Shown in pieces: positions 5,585-5,604 of a stretch of 5,604 nt of DNA (its first letter is position 1; every line of letters begins with the position of its first letter). The stretch covers positions 1 to 5,604 of the forward strand of contig CAMZKQ010000163.1 of NCBI GenBank assembly GCA_947311265.1, read 5' to 3'. A program made the position numbers and the translations under genes. Under the pieces are notes generated by a model, which was given only the letters and a program-made list of their open reading frames with translations, searched no databases and was not told the origin of the DNA. This DNA is from an uncultured Chlorobiota bacterium (lineage in GTDB: Bacteria; Bacteroidota; Bacteroidia; Bacteroidales; JAADGE01).

Positions 5585-5604
5585 ATTATCCTGCCCATAC
5601 CCAG
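5577..5604 (+). CDS. Start of a probable nSTAND1-type NTPase (truncated by window)
   Basis: ATG at 5577 overlaps the stop region of the TIR-like gene (shared ATGAGTAA, 5577-5584). It reads MSKLSCPYP plus a G that begins the next codon, consistent with Gly. As I remember the family, nSTAND1 NTPases often begin with a CPYPGLRPF-like motif before the P-loop region, and this start fits it. Only nine codons are visible, with no Walker motif, so the product is inferred from this motif and the context. The tight overlap is typical of co-translated operon partners. The gene continues beyond the window. Confidence 0.55.

Overview
The window looks like chromosomal or accessory DNA of a low-GC member of the Bacteroidota (about one third GC by eye). 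Three things point there: lipoproteins with short signal peptides and relaxed lipoboxes, AT-rich leaders without strong Shine-Dalgarno sites, and family types typical of the phylum (DUF4221-like propeller, DUF6427-like membrane protein). No tRNA, rRNA, CRISPR array, transposase or integrase is visible.

Left part (1-3387), plus strand: a set of secreted lipoprotein genes. Their order is a damaged small lipoprotein gene (249-740), a thioredoxin-fold lipoprotein (796-1410), a second damaged, very small lipoprotein gene (about 1469-1705), and a large propeller-plus-thioredoxin lipoprotein (1771-3387). Both small genes lack a usable start codon, and the first also carries an in-frame TAG. Both encode a glycine-containing CX6C motif, and each lies directly upstream of a gene for a CxxC thioredoxin-fold protein. 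I read this as a possible periplasmic thiol/disulfide module, now partly decayed. Strong hairpin terminators sit at 745-786 and 1715-1751, unusually close to the next start codons. A bidirectional terminator at 3406-3436 closes the block.

Middle part (3439-4449), minus strand: a convergent gene for a polytopic membrane protein of about ten helices, probably DUF6427. It looks like ordinary background and does not obviously belong to either flanking system.

Right part (4450-5604), plus strand: a 241-base divergent spacer with candidate promoters and a perfect 10-bp inverted repeat. It is followed by a 297-residue soluble protein with an N-terminal DUF4062/TIR-like domain and a second, probably non-catalytic TIR-like domain. 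Its stop codon overlaps by 8 bases the start of a new gene whose nine visible codons read MSKLSCPYP. That resembles the start of nSTAND1-type NTPases. A translationally coupled TIR-like sensor/adaptor and STAND NTPase would be a candidate conflict (defence) system, and this is the most exciting lead in the window. The decisive part of the second gene lies outside the sequence given.
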